Shown here: piece after piece, positions 1 to 10,323 of the stretch | How the letters are laid out: every line of letters begins with the position of its first letter | How positions within the stretch are numbered: the stretch's first letter is position 1 | Source: Bradyrhizobium sp. LMTR 3 | Lineage (GTDB): Bacteria; Pseudomonadota; Alphaproteobacteria; Rhizobiales; Xanthobacteraceae | Length of the DNA: 64,000 bases | Direction of reading: 5' to 3' | Assembly (NCBI RefSeq): GCF_001693485.1 | Contig: NZ_MAXC01000012.1 | Span: 620,001-684,000 of the forward strand | Notes under the pieces: generated by a model | Database searches by the model: none | What the model was told of the DNA's origin: nothing | Seen by the model: the letters and a program-made list of their open reading frames with translations, nothing else | Program-made: the position numbers and the translations under genes

Positions 1-107
1 GCAGGTGCTGCCGGCGCGTTCTTCTGCTGCGCGCCGGCCGGCGCGCCGGTCAGGGCTAGGCCCACCGCAAGGCCGGCCGCCGACAAAATCCGTGAAAGCC
101 TCTTCAT
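1..107 (-). CDS. Secreted protein, N-terminal part only (cut by window edge)
   Basis: The reverse strand opens with ATG at 107 and stays open to base 1. The first 26 or so residues form a signal peptide: MKRLSR, then an Ala/Leu/Gly-rich stretch ending in GAPAGAQ. The next residues are Gln/Asn/Pro/Ala-rich. A GAGGAG Shine-Dalgarno lies about 8 bases upstream, and another ATG just upstream meets a stop after two codons, so this start is firm. The gene lies directly downstream of rpiA on the same strand with a 23-base gap, so it is probably co-transcribed. In Bradyrhizobium a DUF2059-type secreted protein commonly sits here, but too little is visible to assign the family. Confidence 0.6.
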   Translation of the reverse strand, partial: MKRLSRILSAAGLAVGLALTGAPAGAQQKNAPAAP

Positions 108-130
108 TCCATTCTCCTCGATTACCGGCG

Positions 131-829
131 TTACCGCCGCTCAACTACGCGAATTCCCTGGGCACCTGCCAGGACGGCGGTGCTGGCCAGGCCAATGAAC
201 AACCCGTGTTCGACGACACCCGGGATCAGGCTCAACAGGCCCGCCAGACGCGGCGCATCGGCGATACGCCCGAGATGGGCATCGACAATCCAGTGGCCGC
301 CATCGGTGACAAAAACGTGGCCGTCCTTGCCCCTGCGGAGCCCCATTTGCCCGGAAACTCCGCTTTGAGCAAATGCCGCGGCCATGGCCCGCTGGGTGGC
401 AGCCAGCCCGAACGGAACCACCTCTACAGGTAGGGGAAAGCGGCCGAGAACATCGACCCATTTGGTATCGTCGGCAATCACGATCATGCGATCGGACGCC
501 GCCGCCACGATCTTCTCCCGGAGCAGCGCCCCACCGCCGCCCTTGATCAGGTTGAGGGCGGGATCGACCTCGTCGGCGCCATCAATAGTGAGGTCGAGCC
601 GGTCGACTTCATCGAGCGTGGTGAGCGGAATTTTGCAGGCCTCGGCCTGGGCGCGGGTCGCTTCCGAGGTCGGCACGCCGATCACCTTCATCCCGCCGGC
701 AACCCTTTCGCCGAGCAGTTCGACAAAATGCCTGGCGGTCGAGCCGGTGCCGAGCCCGAGCTTCATGCCATCCTGCACATGCTCCAGCGCCCGTGCCGCC
801 GCTTGCCGTTTAAGTCCATCCATATCCAC
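131..829 (-). CDS. rpiA: Ribose-5-phosphate isomerase A
   Basis: Interconverts ribose 5-phosphate and ribulose 5-phosphate in the cytosolic non-oxidative pentose phosphate pathway. The 232-residue product has the family's usual length and its landmark motifs: GLGTGST near residue 26 (phosphate-binding loop), IDGADEVD near 82 and the KGGGGAL segment near 95 that carries the catalytic acid and lysine. The annotated start is GTG at 829, with a GGGAGC sequence about 9 bases upstream; an in-frame ATG two codons later is an alternative. The gene is divergent from gph, and the secreted-protein gene follows it closely. The family call is secure. Confidence 0.95.
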   Translation of the reverse strand: MDMDGLKRQAAARALEHVQDGMKLGLGTGSTARHFVELLGERVAGGMKVIGVPTSEATRAQAEACKIPLTTLDEVDRLDLTIDGADEVDPALNLIKGGGGALLREKIVAAASDRMIVIADDTKWVDVLGRFPLPVEVVPFGLAATQRAMAAAFAQSGVSGQMGLRRGKDGHVFVTDGGHWIVDAHLGRIADAPRLAGLLSLIPGVVEHGLFIGLASTAVLAGAQGIRVVERR

Positions 830-990
830 GCTGACGATGCTCCCAGAATCCGCCGATCCGCGGGCGCATGTCTAGCGTCGTTTTGGCCTTGGGAACAGCG
901 CCTTGGCCCGTCTAAATTGCCTGAATCAGGTTGCCCACTGTGTCTAGGCAGCACTTGCATGATGCTTGGCCTGCGGATAGCGAATTCCGG

Positions 991-1683
991 ATGAGCCTTC
1001 CCCGCACTGTAGTCTTCGACCTCGACGGCACGCTGGTCGACACCGCGCCGGACCTGATCGCCGCGCTCAATTTCGTGCTCGATCGCGAAGGATTGCCCCC
1101 GGTACCGCTGCGTGCCGCACGCAACATGATCGGCGCGGGCGCCCGCAAGCTGATCGAACGTGGGCTGGAGCTGGAAGGCCGTGCGATAAGCACTGACGAC
1201 ATCGACCGACTCACCAGGGATTTTGTCGATTATTACGGCGCCCATATCGCCGTTGAATCGCGGCCCTTCGAGGGGCTGGAGGCCGCCCTCGACGATCTCG
1301 AGGCGCAGGGCTGTCGTTTTGCGGTCTGCACCAACAAGCTGGAATGGCTGTCGAAGCGGCTGCTCGACGAACTGGGCTTGAGCGGACGGTTCGCCGCGAT
1401 CTGCGGCGCCGACACGTTCGGCGTCTCTAAGCCCGACCCCGTGATCCTGCAGCAGACCGTGGCGCGCGCCGGCGGGGATATTGGCGCGACCATCATGGTG
1501 GGCGACGCGGGACCTGACGTCGGCGTCGCCAGGCGGGCCGGCGTTCCCGTGATCGGGGTCGAATTCGGCTACACCGACGTTCCGATCGCCCAGCTTAAGC
1601 CCGACCGGCTGATCGGGCACATGCGCGAATTACCGGCCGCCGTGGACGGACTCAGCAGCCGCTTTACGGATTTAACTGTTTGA
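991..1683 (+). CDS. gph: Phosphoglycolate phosphatase (HAD family)
   Basis: HAD-superfamily phosphatase of 230 residues, most likely hydrolysing 2-phosphoglycolate, which forms during DNA repair and photorespiratory-type metabolism. HAD motif I is DLDGTLVDT near residue 10 (nucleophile and acid aspartates), motif II is the VCTNK stretch near 112, motif III includes the SKPDP lysine near 146, and motif IV is MVGDAGPDV near 169. The start is ATG 991; longer upstream readings add non-conserved sequence. It is divergent from rpiA, and moaA follows on the same strand after about 140 bases. Substrate specificity within HAD phosphatases cannot be proven from sequence. Confidence 0.88.
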   Translation: MSLPRTVVFDLDGTLVDTAPDLIAALNFVLDREGLPPVPLRAARNMIGAGARKLIERGLELEGRAISTDDIDRLTRDFVDYYGAHIAVESRPFEGLEAALDDLEAQGCRFAVCTNKLEWLSKRLLDELGLSGRFAAICGADTFGVSKPDPVILQQTVARAGGDIGATIMVGDAGPDVGVARRAGVPVIGVEFGYTDVPIAQLKPDRLIGHMRELPAAVDGLSSRFTDLTV

Positions 1684-1755
1684 TTTTACAGTTATTATTT
1701 GATCGCCATAGGCCCCTCACTCCGCGCCGCGGCCCCCTTTGAGAGGTTGCGATTG

Positions 1756-1777
1756 TAGGCGCCTTACAAGGTGCCTA
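1756..1777. promoter_or_regulatory. Inverted repeat upstream of moaA
   Basis: TAGGCGCCTT and AAGGTGCCTA form an inverted repeat with one mismatched pair and a two-base spacer, 46 bases before the moaA start. The position and size suit a repressor operator or a short leader hairpin. No regulator is identified. Confidence 0.35.
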
Positions 1778-1822
1778 GATTATGCTAGCGAACCACACGC
1801 GGCCCCATTAGAGGCAGTTTGA

Positions 1823-2851
1823 ATGAGCGGCTCCCCGTCACCCGATCAACTGATACGTCCGATGGTCGATCCCTTCGGCCGGACCATCCGGTATCTGCGC
1901 GTTTCCGTGACCGATCGCTGCGACCTGCGCTGTTTCTACTGCATGTCCGAGGACATGACATTCCTGCCGAAGAAGGACCTCCTGACGCTGGAGGAACTCG
2001 ACCGGCTGTGCTCGGCCTTCATTGCCAAGGGCGTGCGCAAGATCCGCCTCACCGGTGGCGAGCCACTGGTCCGGCGCAACATGATGTCGCTGGTTCGCTC
2101 GCTGTCGCGGCATCTTGGAAGTAACGCGCTCGATGAGCTGACGCTGACCACCAACGGTTCACAACTGGCGCGCTTTGCGACCGAACTGCGCGACTGTGGC
2201 GTCCGCCGCGTCAACGTCTCGCTCGACACGCTCGATGCCGCAAGGTTCCGCGCCATCACGCGCTGGGGCGATCTCGACAAGGTTTTGGCCGGCATCGAGG
2301 CCGCGCGGGATGCAGGGCTTGCGGTCAAGATCAATGCGGTGGCGCTGAAGAACGTGAACGAGGAAGAGATCCCCTCGCTGATGGAATGGGCGCACGGCAA
2401 GGGCATGGCGTTGACGCTGATCGAAGTCATGCCAATGGGCGACATCGGCGAAGGGCGGATCGACCAGTATGTGCCGCTGTCGCTGCTCCGTGCCCGCCTC
2501 GCGCAGCACTACACGCTGACCGATCTCGACGACGACACCGGCGGCCCCGCCCGCTACGTCCGCGTCACTGAGACCGGCGGCAAACTCGGCTTCATCACGC
2601 CGATGACGCATAATTTCTGCGAGTCCTGCAACCGCGTACGGATCACCTGCACCGGTACGTTGCACACCTGCCTCGGCCATGAGGATGCCTCCGATCTGCG
2701 CAAGCCGTTGCGGGCCTCCGCCGACGACGACCTGCTTTCGGCGGCGATTGATCGCGCCATCGGGCTGAAGCCGAAGGGGCACGACTTCATCATCGACCGC
2801 CGGCATAATCGCCCGAGCGTCTCGCGCCACATGAGCGTGACCGGCGGCTAG
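1823..2851 (+). CDS. moaA: GTP 3',8-cyclase, molybdenum cofactor biosynthesis protein A
   Basis: Radical SAM enzyme that converts GTP to (8S)-3',8-cyclo-7,8-dihydroguanosine 5'-triphosphate, the first step of molybdopterin synthesis. The 342 residues include the N-terminal CDLRCFYC cluster motif (CxxxCxxC) near residue 33, the LTGGEPL segment near 76, and a C-terminal second cluster region, [10 protein letters not shown] with a later CLGHE. The protein ends in GG as MoaA proteins usually do; that tail enters the active site and is needed for catalysis. ATG 1823 is preceded by GAGG. It stands alone here; no other moa gene is adjacent. Confidence 0.95.
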   Translation: MSGSPSPDQLIRPMVDPFGRTIRYLRVSVTDRCDLRCFYCMSEDMTFLPKKDLLTLEELDRLCSAFIAKGVRKIRLTGGEPLVRRNMMSLVRSLSRHLGSNALDELTLTTNGSQLARFATELRDCGVRRVNVSLDTLDAARFRAITRWGDLDKVLAGIEAARDAGLAVKINAVALKNVNEEEIPSLMEWAHGKGMALTLIEVMPMGDIGEGRIDQYVPLSLLRARLAQHYTLTDLDDDTGGPARYVRVTETGGKLGFITPMTHNFCESCNRVRITCTGTLHTCLGHEDASDLRKPLRASADDDLLSAAIDRAIGLKPKGHDFIIDRRHNRPSVSRHMSVTGG

Positions 2852-3008
2852 TTACCGCAGCCCCATATCGTCCGACGCATTTTCCGATTGACGCTGTTGC
2901 AGCGCGCTGGAATGGTGCGGCTGCTTCACGCCAGCATGGCTGGACAGGCCACCGCACCTAAACGGAGCGGCAAAGACGGCGGAAGCGCAAAAAGGGGGAG
3001 GACGATCG

Positions 3009-3065
3009 ATGCAATCGATCGCGACATCGGCGATGGCGTCGTGGCCACCGCCCGGGCAGGTATGA
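3009..3065 (+). CDS. Leader ORF overlapping the TRAP small-permease start
   Basis: An 18-codon ORF starts at ATG 3009, about 8 bases after a strong GGGGGAGG Shine-Dalgarno. Its TGA (3063-3065) overlaps the ATG of the permease gene at 3062 as ATGA. The first codons, MQS, match the first residues of the paralogous small permease at 5439. It may therefore be either a translational-coupling leader or the remains of the original permease start after a small frameshift. Nothing suggests that the peptide itself has a function. Confidence 0.4.
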   Translation: MQSIATSAMASWPPPGQV

Positions 3066-3604
3066 TGCGGCCGTTGTTAGTGCTCAGTGCCGGCATCGAT
3101 CTGCTCAACGAAAAGATCGGCAATCTCTGCAACTTTCTGGTCCTCGCAGCGTGCACGGTCAGCGCCGGCAATGCGATGATCCGCTACGCGTTCGGCTATA
3201 GCTCCAACGGCTGGCTCGAACTGCAGTGGTACATGTTCGCCATCTTCGTGATGTTCGGCGCCTCCTACACCTTCAAGCGCAACGAGCATGTTCGCGTCGA
3301 AATCTTCTATTTGATGCTCTCTGAACGCGGCCAGCTCTGGCTCGACCTGATCGGAACGCTGTGCTTCCTGATCCCGGCCTGCCTGCTGCTGACCTGGCTG
3401 TCCTGGCCGTTCTTCCTGCAGGCCTATGCCGTCGGCGAGGAATCCAGCAATGCCGGAGGCCTGTTGCGCTGGCCGATCAAGCTCGTCGTGCCCGCAGGGT
3501 TCGTGATGCTCGCACTGCAGGGCGTCTCCGAGGTCATCAAGCGCATCGCCGCGCTGCAGAATCTCGTGACCATCGACGCCAGGTACGAAAGACCAGTGCA
3601 ATGA
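3062..3604 (+). CDS. TRAP transporter small permease subunit (DctQ-type), copy 1
   Basis: Small membrane subunit of a tripartite ATP-independent periplasmic (TRAP) transporter, which couples solute uptake to an ion gradient. The 180-residue product from ATG 3062 has four hydrophobic segments, with the DctQ-typical NGWLELQWYMF stretch and an EHVRVE segment. An in-frame upstream extension reaches a TTG at 2888, but alignment with the paralog at 5439 (both read as M-x-x-LL-x-LS-x-GID) places the true start at 3062 or 3065. The stop overlaps the large-subunit start by ATGA, showing an operon. Substrate is unknown; see the binding proteins at 7793-10143. Confidence 0.85.
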   Translation: MMRPLLVLSAGIDLLNEKIGNLCNFLVLAACTVSAGNAMIRYAFGYSSNGWLELQWYMFAIFVMFGASYTFKRNEHVRVEIFYLMLSERGQLWLDLIGTLCFLIPACLLLTWLSWPFFLQAYAVGEESSNAGGLLRWPIKLVVPAGFVMLALQGVSEVIKRIAALQNLVTIDARYERPVQ

Positions 3605-5208
3605 TCACGCTGGAAATGATGCCGCCGCTGATGTTCGGCGGACTTATTCTGGCGATGCTGATCGGCTTTCCCGTCGCATTCACGCTGGCGGCGGTCGGAT
3701 TCTCGTTCGGCTTTCTCGCGATCCATCTCGGCTTTTTCGACTTCAGCTTCATGCAAGCGATTCCGGGCCGCATCTTCGGCAGCGTGCTGGCCAACGAATT
3801 GCTGCTGGCGATCCCTTTCTTCACCTTCATGGGCGCCGTCCTCGAACGATGCGGCCTGGCCGAAGACATGCTGGATTCGATGGGCCAGTTGTTCGGCCCG
3901 GTACGCGGCGGACTAGGCTACTCCGTCATCATCGTCGGCTTCATTCTCGGCGCGATTACCGGCACGGTGGCGGCTCAGGTCATCGCCATGGCACTGATCT
4001 CGATGCCGGTGATGATCCGCTATGGCTACAACATGCGCTACATCACCGGCGTGCTGGCGGCCTCGGGTACCATCACCCAGTTGGTGCCACCGTCGCTGGT
4101 GCTGATCGTATTGGCCGACCAGCTCGGCAAGTCGGTCGGCGACATGTATCTCGGCGCCTGGGGGCCGTCGCTATTCCAGATCGCGCTGTTCGCCGGCTAC
4201 ACGTTTCTCCTCGGCATCATCAAACCGGACCACGTGCCGCCGGTGCCGAAATCGGCGTTGACGCTGACCGGCTGGCCGTTGTGGCGAAAATGCTTGATGG
4301 GAATCATCCCCTCGGCGGTGCTGATCTTCGTCGTGCTCGGCACCATGATGCTGGGCCTGGCGACGCCGACCGAAGCCGGCGCGATGGGCGCCGTTGGCGC
4401 CGTCGTGCTTGCCGCAATACATCACAAGGAGTTCAGCGCAGCCGGCAACAGGATTCTGCTGATCGGCATCGTCGCCGCAGGTGTCGGAACGATTCTCGGA
4501 ATCCTCTACACGGGCAGCTTTCTCTTCAAGATCGCCTTCGCAATCACCTATCTCGCCGTGATCTGGATTTGTCTGGAAGCCGTGCGGATTCCCGACCTCC
4601 GCGAGCTTATCCGGCAAGGCTATCAGACGACGATGCGGATCACCTCGATGGTGGTGTTCATCCTGATCGGGTCGACCTGCTTTTCCGTGGTGTTCCTCGG
4701 CGTCTCCGGCGGCGTCTGGCTGGAGCACATGCTGACCTCGGTACCGGGCGGGGTCTGGGGCTTCCTGATCTTCATCAACCTGTTCATCTTCTTCCTGGCG
4801 TTCTTCCTCGACTTCTTCGAGATCGCCTTCATCATCCTGCCGATGGTTGCGCCGATTGCGCAAAAGGTCTTGGCACCGGTGGTCGGCGCGGATGCGGCTT
4901 TGATCTGGTTCGGCGTGATGCTGTGCGTCAACATGCAGACGTCGTTCCTGCATCCGCCGTTCGGCTTTGCGCTGTTTTACCTGCGTGGCGTGGCGCCCAA
5001 GGAGGTCAAGAGTTCCGACATCTATTGGGGGGCGATCCCCTGGATCGGCCTGCAGGTCATCATGGTCGTGCTGGTGATCGCTTTCCCCTGGACCGTTACC
5101 GCGTTGCTGGACAAGCCGGTGAGCGCGGAGGATCTCAGCAAGATCAGAATTGAGGTTCCGCAGATCGAATTGCCGCCGCTGGATCTAGGTCCGCTCAAGC
5201 AACAGTAG
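3601..5208 (+). CDS. TRAP transporter large permease subunit (DctM-type), copy 1
   Basis: Large transport-channel subunit of a TRAP uptake system, 535 residues with more than a dozen hydrophobic segments. It has DctM hallmarks such as IPFFTFMGAVLE near residue 71, the PPSLVLIVLADQLGKS stretch near 163 and GLATPTEAGAMG near 251, each repeated in the paralog at 6048. The C-terminal half has the MQTSFLHPPFGFALFYLR element. It is longer than the roughly 430 residues of basic DctM proteins, with extra membrane segments in the middle, as in the larger TRAP subclass. The start overlaps the small permease stop by four bases. No gene follows for 230 bases. Confidence 0.9.
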   Translation: MITLEMMPPLMFGGLILAMLIGFPVAFTLAAVGFSFGFLAIHLGFFDFSFMQAIPGRIFGSVLANELLLAIPFFTFMGAVLERCGLAEDMLDSMGQLFGPVRGGLGYSVIIVGFILGAITGTVAAQVIAMALISMPVMIRYGYNMRYITGVLAASGTITQLVPPSLVLIVLADQLGKSVGDMYLGAWGPSLFQIALFAGYTFLLGIIKPDHVPPVPKSALTLTGWPLWRKCLMGIIPSAVLIFVVLGTMMLGLATPTEAGAMGAVGAVVLAAIHHKEFSAAGNRILLIGIVAAGVGTILGILYTGSFLFKIAFAITYLAVIWICLEAVRIPDLRELIRQGYQTTMRITSMVVFILIGSTCFSVVFLGVSGGVWLEHMLTSVPGGVWGFLIFINLFIFFLAFFLDFFEIAFIILPMVAPIAQKVLAPVVGADAALIWFGVMLCVNMQTSFLHPPFGFALFYLRGVAPKEVKSSDIYWGAIPWIGLQVIMVVLVIAFPWTVTALLDKPVSAEDLSKIRIEVPQIELPPLDLGPLKQQ

Positions 5209-5438
5209 AAACTGCTCCGGCAAACAATGACTCGTTGACGAGCGGCCCGTCGCCCGGGCCAAGGCGCAATGGTATTCCGCAGACGAAATATTCCCCTTCA
5301 ATATCAACAAACTTCCGATTGACGGCGGCAGCGAGCGCTGGTTTGGTGCATCGGCTTCATGCTAGCTCGGCAGGATAAGCCGGCTGCGCCCAACAGCGCG
5401 GTCAAGACGGCAGAGGCGTCAGTCTGGGAGGGTCATCG

Positions 5439-6020
5439 TTGCAATCGCTCTTGAAATTGAGCCGGGGAATCGACGCGTTCACGCGGTGGACGGGCAAACG
5501 CCTGGCGTGGCTCATTCTGATAGCCGTGCTCATCTCGGCCACCAACGCGATCGTGCGCAAGACTTTCGACGTGTCGTCGAATTCCTGGCTGGAGCTGCAG
5601 TGGGTGCTGTTCGGCGTTGTCTTTCTGCTGTGCTCGCCGTGGACGATGCTCGACAACGAGCACATCCGCATCGATATCGTAAACAACCTGTTTTCCAAGA
5701 GATGGCGGGATATCGTCGACATCATCGGCCACGTATTTTTCCTGATGCCACTCTGCATCGTGATGATCATCACCGGCGGTCCGTTCTTCATGCGCTCGGT
5801 TGAAATCAACGAACAGTCCGGCAATGCCGGTGGTCTGCCGCAATGGCCGGCCAAATCGCTGATCATCATCGGGTTCGTGTTCCTGTTCGCTCAGGGCGTT
5901 TCCGAACTGATCAAGCGAATCGCCGTGATGCGCGGCCTGATTCCGGATCCACACGCATCGCAGATGCATGCTCTCGAAGCCGAGGTCGAACACCTCGTCG
6001 AGGCGATCGAAAAACGCTGA
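5439..6020 (+). CDS. TRAP transporter small permease subunit (DctQ-type), copy 2
   Basis: Second DctQ-like subunit, 193 residues and four membrane segments. SSNSWLELQW, NEHIRIDIV and SGNAGGLPQWPAK match copy 1 closely. The start is TTG 5439, supported by the strong sequence GGGAGGG 8-14 bases upstream and by the absence of an in-frame ATG before the first membrane segment. The product aligns with copy 1 over its whole length, so the two permease pairs arose by duplication of a transporter set. A 27-base gap separates it from the large subunit. Confidence 0.87.
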   Translation: MQSLLKLSRGIDAFTRWTGKRLAWLILIAVLISATNAIVRKTFDVSSNSWLELQWVLFGVVFLLCSPWTMLDNEHIRIDIVNNLFSKRWRDIVDIIGHVFFLMPLCIVMIITGGPFFMRSVEINEQSGNAGGLPQWPAKSLIIIGFVFLFAQGVSELIKRIAVMRGLIPDPHASQMHALEAEVEHLVEAIEKR

Positions 6021-6047
6021 TCGTCGGCGCGATCTCAGGGGGACTAG

Positions 6048-7703
6048 ATGACTGCTTTTCTCATCGCCAACATGGCGCCGATCATGTTCGCGTCGCTGGT
6101 GATCATCCTGCTGCTGGGCTATCCGGCGGCATTTTCGCTCGGCGCGGTTGGACTGATCTTTGCCTTTGTCGGCATCGAGCTTGGCGAGTTCCGCCCCGAC
6201 TTCCTGCAAGCGCTGCCTGAGCGCGTCTACGGCGTGATGAACAACGACACGCTGCTCGCCATTCCGTTCTTCACGTTCATGGGACTGGTGCTCGAACGGT
6301 CGGGCATGGCCGAGGACCTGCTCGATACTATCGGACAATTGTTCGGCACGATCCGCGGCGGCCTCGCCTATGCCGTCATTTTCGTCGGCGCGTTGCTCGC
6401 GGCGACCACAGGTGTCGTTGCCGCTTCCGTCATCTCGATGGGCCTCATCTCGCTGCCGATCATGTTGCGCTATGGCTACGACCGAAGGATGGCGACCGGC
6501 GTCATCGCCGCTTCCGGTACCCTGGCGCAGATCATTCCTCCCTCTCTCGTCCTGATCGTGATGGCCGACCAGCTCGGCAAGTCGGTCGGCGACATGTACG
6601 AGGGCGCGTTCGTTCCGGGAATGGTGCTTGCTGCTCTGTATGCCGGCTACGCGTTCCTGGTAAGCATGATCTTTCCCAAGGCCGCTCCGGGTCTGCCAGC
6701 GGAGGCGGTCGGTTTTCGCGAGCCTGATGGCAGCCGCGGACTTTGGTCGCTCGGCGTCCTCTTCATCGCCAGTTGCGTGTTCGGCTGGTTCATGATGCGG
6801 TCTTCGGAAGCGCGAGGCGCCGATTACGTCGTGCTCAGCATGTTCTATGGCATCCTGTTCGCCTTCTTCGTGGCTGTGGTGAACTGGTTGATCCACAAGG
6901 TCTCCGGCTTCCGCTTTCTCTCTGCGATGGCGCAGCAAACCACGTTCGTGATGGTACCGCCGCTGTTCCTGATCTTCCTGGTGCTCGGCACCATCTTCAT
7001 CGGTGTCGCCACGCCGACCGAAGGCGGCGCGATGGGCGCGGCCGGTGCACTCATTCTCGGTGCCGCCAAGCGCCGGCTGACGTGGGATCTGATCCGGCAA
7101 GCGACGGAATCGACGGCCAAGCTGTCGGCCTTCGTGATCTTCATCCTGATCGGCGCACGCGTGTTCTCGCTGACGTTCTACGGCGTGAACGGCCACATCT
7201 GGGTCGAGCATCTCTTGACCTCCCTGCCCGGCGGCCAGATCGGCTTCCTCCTTTTCGTCAACGCCCTCGTCTTCGTCCTTGCCTTCTTCCTCGACTTCTT
7301 CGAACTGGCCTTCATCATCATTCCGCTGCTCGGACCCGCGGCGGAAAAGCTCGGCATCGACCTGATCTGGTTCGGCGTCATTCTCGGCGTCAACATGCAG
7401 ACGTCGTTCATGCACCCGCCGTTCGGATTCGCCCTGTTCTATCTGCGCTCGGTGGCGCCGAAGGAATCCTACATCGACCGCGTCACCGGCAAGCGCATGG
7501 ACCCGGTGACGACCGGCCAGATCTATTGGGGCGCGGTGCCGTTCGTCGTCATCCAGGTCATCATGGTGGTGTTGGTCATCATGTTCCCGGGGATGGTGAT
7601 GCACTACAAGGGCGCGGCGTCGACGATCGATCCGAACTCGATCAAGATCGAGGTGCCACAGATCGAATTGCCGCCGCTCGATTTCGGGCAGCCCAAACAG
7701 TAG
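6048..7703 (+). CDS. TRAP transporter large permease subunit (DctM-type), copy 2
   Basis: Second DctM-like channel subunit, 551 residues. IPFFTFMGLVLERSGMAEDL near residue 70, the IIPPSLVLIVMADQLGKS stretch near 163 and GVATPTEGGAMG near 322 mirror copy 1, as does the C-terminal tail, which in both proteins ends in EVPQIELPPLDxGxxKQ. The tail identity marks recent common origin. The middle carries additional hydrophobic segments compared with minimal DctM. A bidirectional terminator follows at 7735-7766, beyond which the binding-protein genes read in the opposite direction. Confidence 0.9.
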   Translation: MTAFLIANMAPIMFASLVIILLLGYPAAFSLGAVGLIFAFVGIELGEFRPDFLQALPERVYGVMNNDTLLAIPFFTFMGLVLERSGMAEDLLDTIGQLFGTIRGGLAYAVIFVGALLAATTGVVAASVISMGLISLPIMLRYGYDRRMATGVIAASGTLAQIIPPSLVLIVMADQLGKSVGDMYEGAFVPGMVLAALYAGYAFLVSMIFPKAAPGLPAEAVGFREPDGSRGLWSLGVLFIASCVFGWFMMRSSEARGADYVVLSMFYGILFAFFVAVVNWLIHKVSGFRFLSAMAQQTTFVMVPPLFLIFLVLGTIFIGVATPTEGGAMGAAGALILGAAKRRLTWDLIRQATESTAKLSAFVIFILIGARVFSLTFYGVNGHIWVEHLLTSLPGGQIGFLLFVNALVFVLAFFLDFFELAFIIIPLLGPAAEKLGIDLIWFGVILGVNMQTSFMHPPFGFALFYLRSVAPKESYIDRVTGKRMDPVTTGQIYWGAVPFVVIQVIMVVLVIMFPGMVMHYKGAASTIDPNSIKIEVPQIELPPLDFGQPKQ

Positions 7704-7734
7704 CGCCCCGGCTCACATCGTCCGCTTCCCAAAT

Positions 7735-7766
7735 AAAAACCCCGGAGCTTTCGCTCCGGGGTTTTT
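7735..7766. terminator. Bidirectional intrinsic terminator
   Basis: A 14-base perfect stem pairs AAAAACCCCGGAGC (7735-7748) with GCTCCGGGGTTTTT (7753-7766) around a TTTC loop. A-run and T-run on the two sides let it act in both directions, between the rightward permease gene and the leftward binding-protein gene. Confidence 0.9.
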
Positions 7767-7792
7767 GCTTGCTTTTGGCAGGTTCGACGAGA

Positions 7793-8881
7793 TCAGCCCT
7801 GCGAGTGACGCGCCATGAAGCCGTCGTATCCGAGTTCGGCCACCTGGAACCATGAATAGCCGTTGTTCGAGAACGACGTCAGCGATTCATACACCTTCTT
7901 GAAATCGGCGTTGCTGGCCGCGACTTCGCTGTGCAATTCCTTCGCCGCCTTGTAGCAGGCTTCCATCACCGGCGCCGGGAACGGGCGCAGCTTGGCGCCG
8001 GCTGCGATCAGCTTGCGCAACGCGGGCGGATTGGCCTGATCGTATTTCGCCATCATCCAGTTGTTGGCGTAGTGGCCGGCCTGCTCGAGAACCGACTGGT
8101 AGTATTTCGGCAAGGCGTTCCACTTGTCGAGATTGACGAAGGCCAGCAGCATCGGGCCGCCTTCCCACCAGCCGGGATAATAGTAGTTGGGGGCAACCTT
8201 CGCGAAGCCGAGCTTTTCGTCGTCGTAGGGGCCGACCCACTCCGCGGCATCAATGGTGCCCTTTTCGAGCGCCGGGTAAATGTCGCCACCGGCGATCTGC
8301 TGCGGGACGACGCCAAGCTTCTGCAACGCACGGCCGGCAAAGCCGCCGATGCGCAACTTCAGCCCCTTCAGGTCGTCGGGCGTCTTGATCTCCTTGCGGT
8401 ACCAACCGCCCATCTGCGCGCCGGTATTGCCGGCGAGCAGCGAGGTCACGTTGTACTTCTTGTAGAATTCGTTGAGCAGATCCCTGCCGCCGCCAAGCAT
8501 GTACCAAGCCTGGTTGAGACGCATGTTCGGCCCGAACGGCACCGCAGAGCCGAAGGTGAAGGTCGGATCCTTGCCGAAATAGTAGTATGATGCGGTATGG
8601 CCGATTTCGACGGTGCCGTTCTGCACGGCGTCGAGAACCTGCAGGCCGGGGACGATTTCACCGCCGGCAAATGTCTGGATCTGGAACTTGTTGTCGGTGG
8701 CTTCACCGACCATCTTGGCCATCAATTCGGCACCGCCATAGAGCGTGTCCAAGGACTTCGGCCAGCTCGTCGGCATGCGCCACTTGATTTCGGGCAAGCC
8801 CTGCGCAATCGCGGGCGCTGCGATCGTTGCAGCACCTGCCGCACCCAAGCCGGTTACTTTGAGAAAATCTCTTCGCTTCAT
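7793..8881 (-). CDS. TRAP transporter substrate-binding protein (DctP/TakP-like), copy A
   Basis: Periplasmic solute-binding protein of 362 residues. It begins MKRRDFLK with a twin-arginine (Tat) signal and an AIA-type cleavage region near residue 26. The segments [29 protein letters not shown] and YYYPGWWEGGP resemble the TakP subgroup, whose founding member binds alpha-keto acids with sodium; that substrate is an inference here. ATG 8881 is chosen because it directly precedes the Tat motif; an upstream in-frame ATG adds 18 residues of unrelated sequence. It is convergent with the permease genes and follows its paralog. Confidence 0.9.
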   Translation of the reverse strand: MKRRDFLKVTGLGAAGAATIAAPAIAQGLPEIKWRMPTSWPKSLDTLYGGAELMAKMVGEATDNKFQIQTFAGGEIVPGLQVLDAVQNGTVEIGHTASYYYFGKDPTFTFGSAVPFGPNMRLNQAWYMLGGGRDLLNEFYKKYNVTSLLAGNTGAQMGGWYRKEIKTPDDLKGLKLRIGGFAGRALQKLGVVPQQIAGGDIYPALEKGTIDAAEWVGPYDDEKLGFAKVAPNYYYPGWWEGGPMLLAFVNLDKWNALPKYYQSVLEQAGHYANNWMMAKYDQANPPALRKLIAAGAKLRPFPAPVMEACYKAAKELHSEVAASNADFKKVYESLTSFSNNGYSWFQVAELGYDGFMARHSQG

Positions 8882-8988
8882 ATTCCATCCCTTTTGGTTG
8901 TGCCGATCAGCCTTCGTGTCGAGGCTTGGAATCAAGCATGGAACATCCGGCCGCCAATTTCCATAAGCAATTGGATGGAAACGCGAAA

Positions 8989-9019
8989 AAGCCCGACCTT
9001 CCTAACGAAGGCCGGGCTT
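8989..9019 (-). terminator. Intrinsic terminator after the binding-protein gene
   Basis: AAGCCCG plus CCTTC pair with GAAGG plus CGGGCTT around a short loop. On the leftward strand the stem is followed by TTTTT. It lies just downstream of the gene ending at 9055, separating it from copy A. Confidence 0.8.
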
Positions 9020-9054
9020 CCTCGTAAGCTTTTGGGATAGGTATCCGGCTCCGA

Positions 9055-10143
<1,089 letters not shown>

Positions 10144-10323
10144 TCAAGCTCTCCTTCGGGTCGTTCCCCAAATTTCCTCGAGCGTTCCTCCGGCGGGACG
10201 AATTCCATGGCATCCGGGGCGCTCTGGCGGGGGCGCTTTAACACGGAAGTTCGCGCCAGAAAACGCGACAAAGGCATGACTGCACTGATTAAACGAAAGT
10301 CGTATGGGCGCGGACAAGCAACC

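Noticed and set aside
5433..7604. A 723-codon open frame on the lower strand opposite the second TRAP permease pair
   Set aside because: Its product is a His/Asp/Arg-rich sequence without family motifs, the usual mirror of high-GC membrane-protein genes; the upper-strand permease frames are fully conserved.
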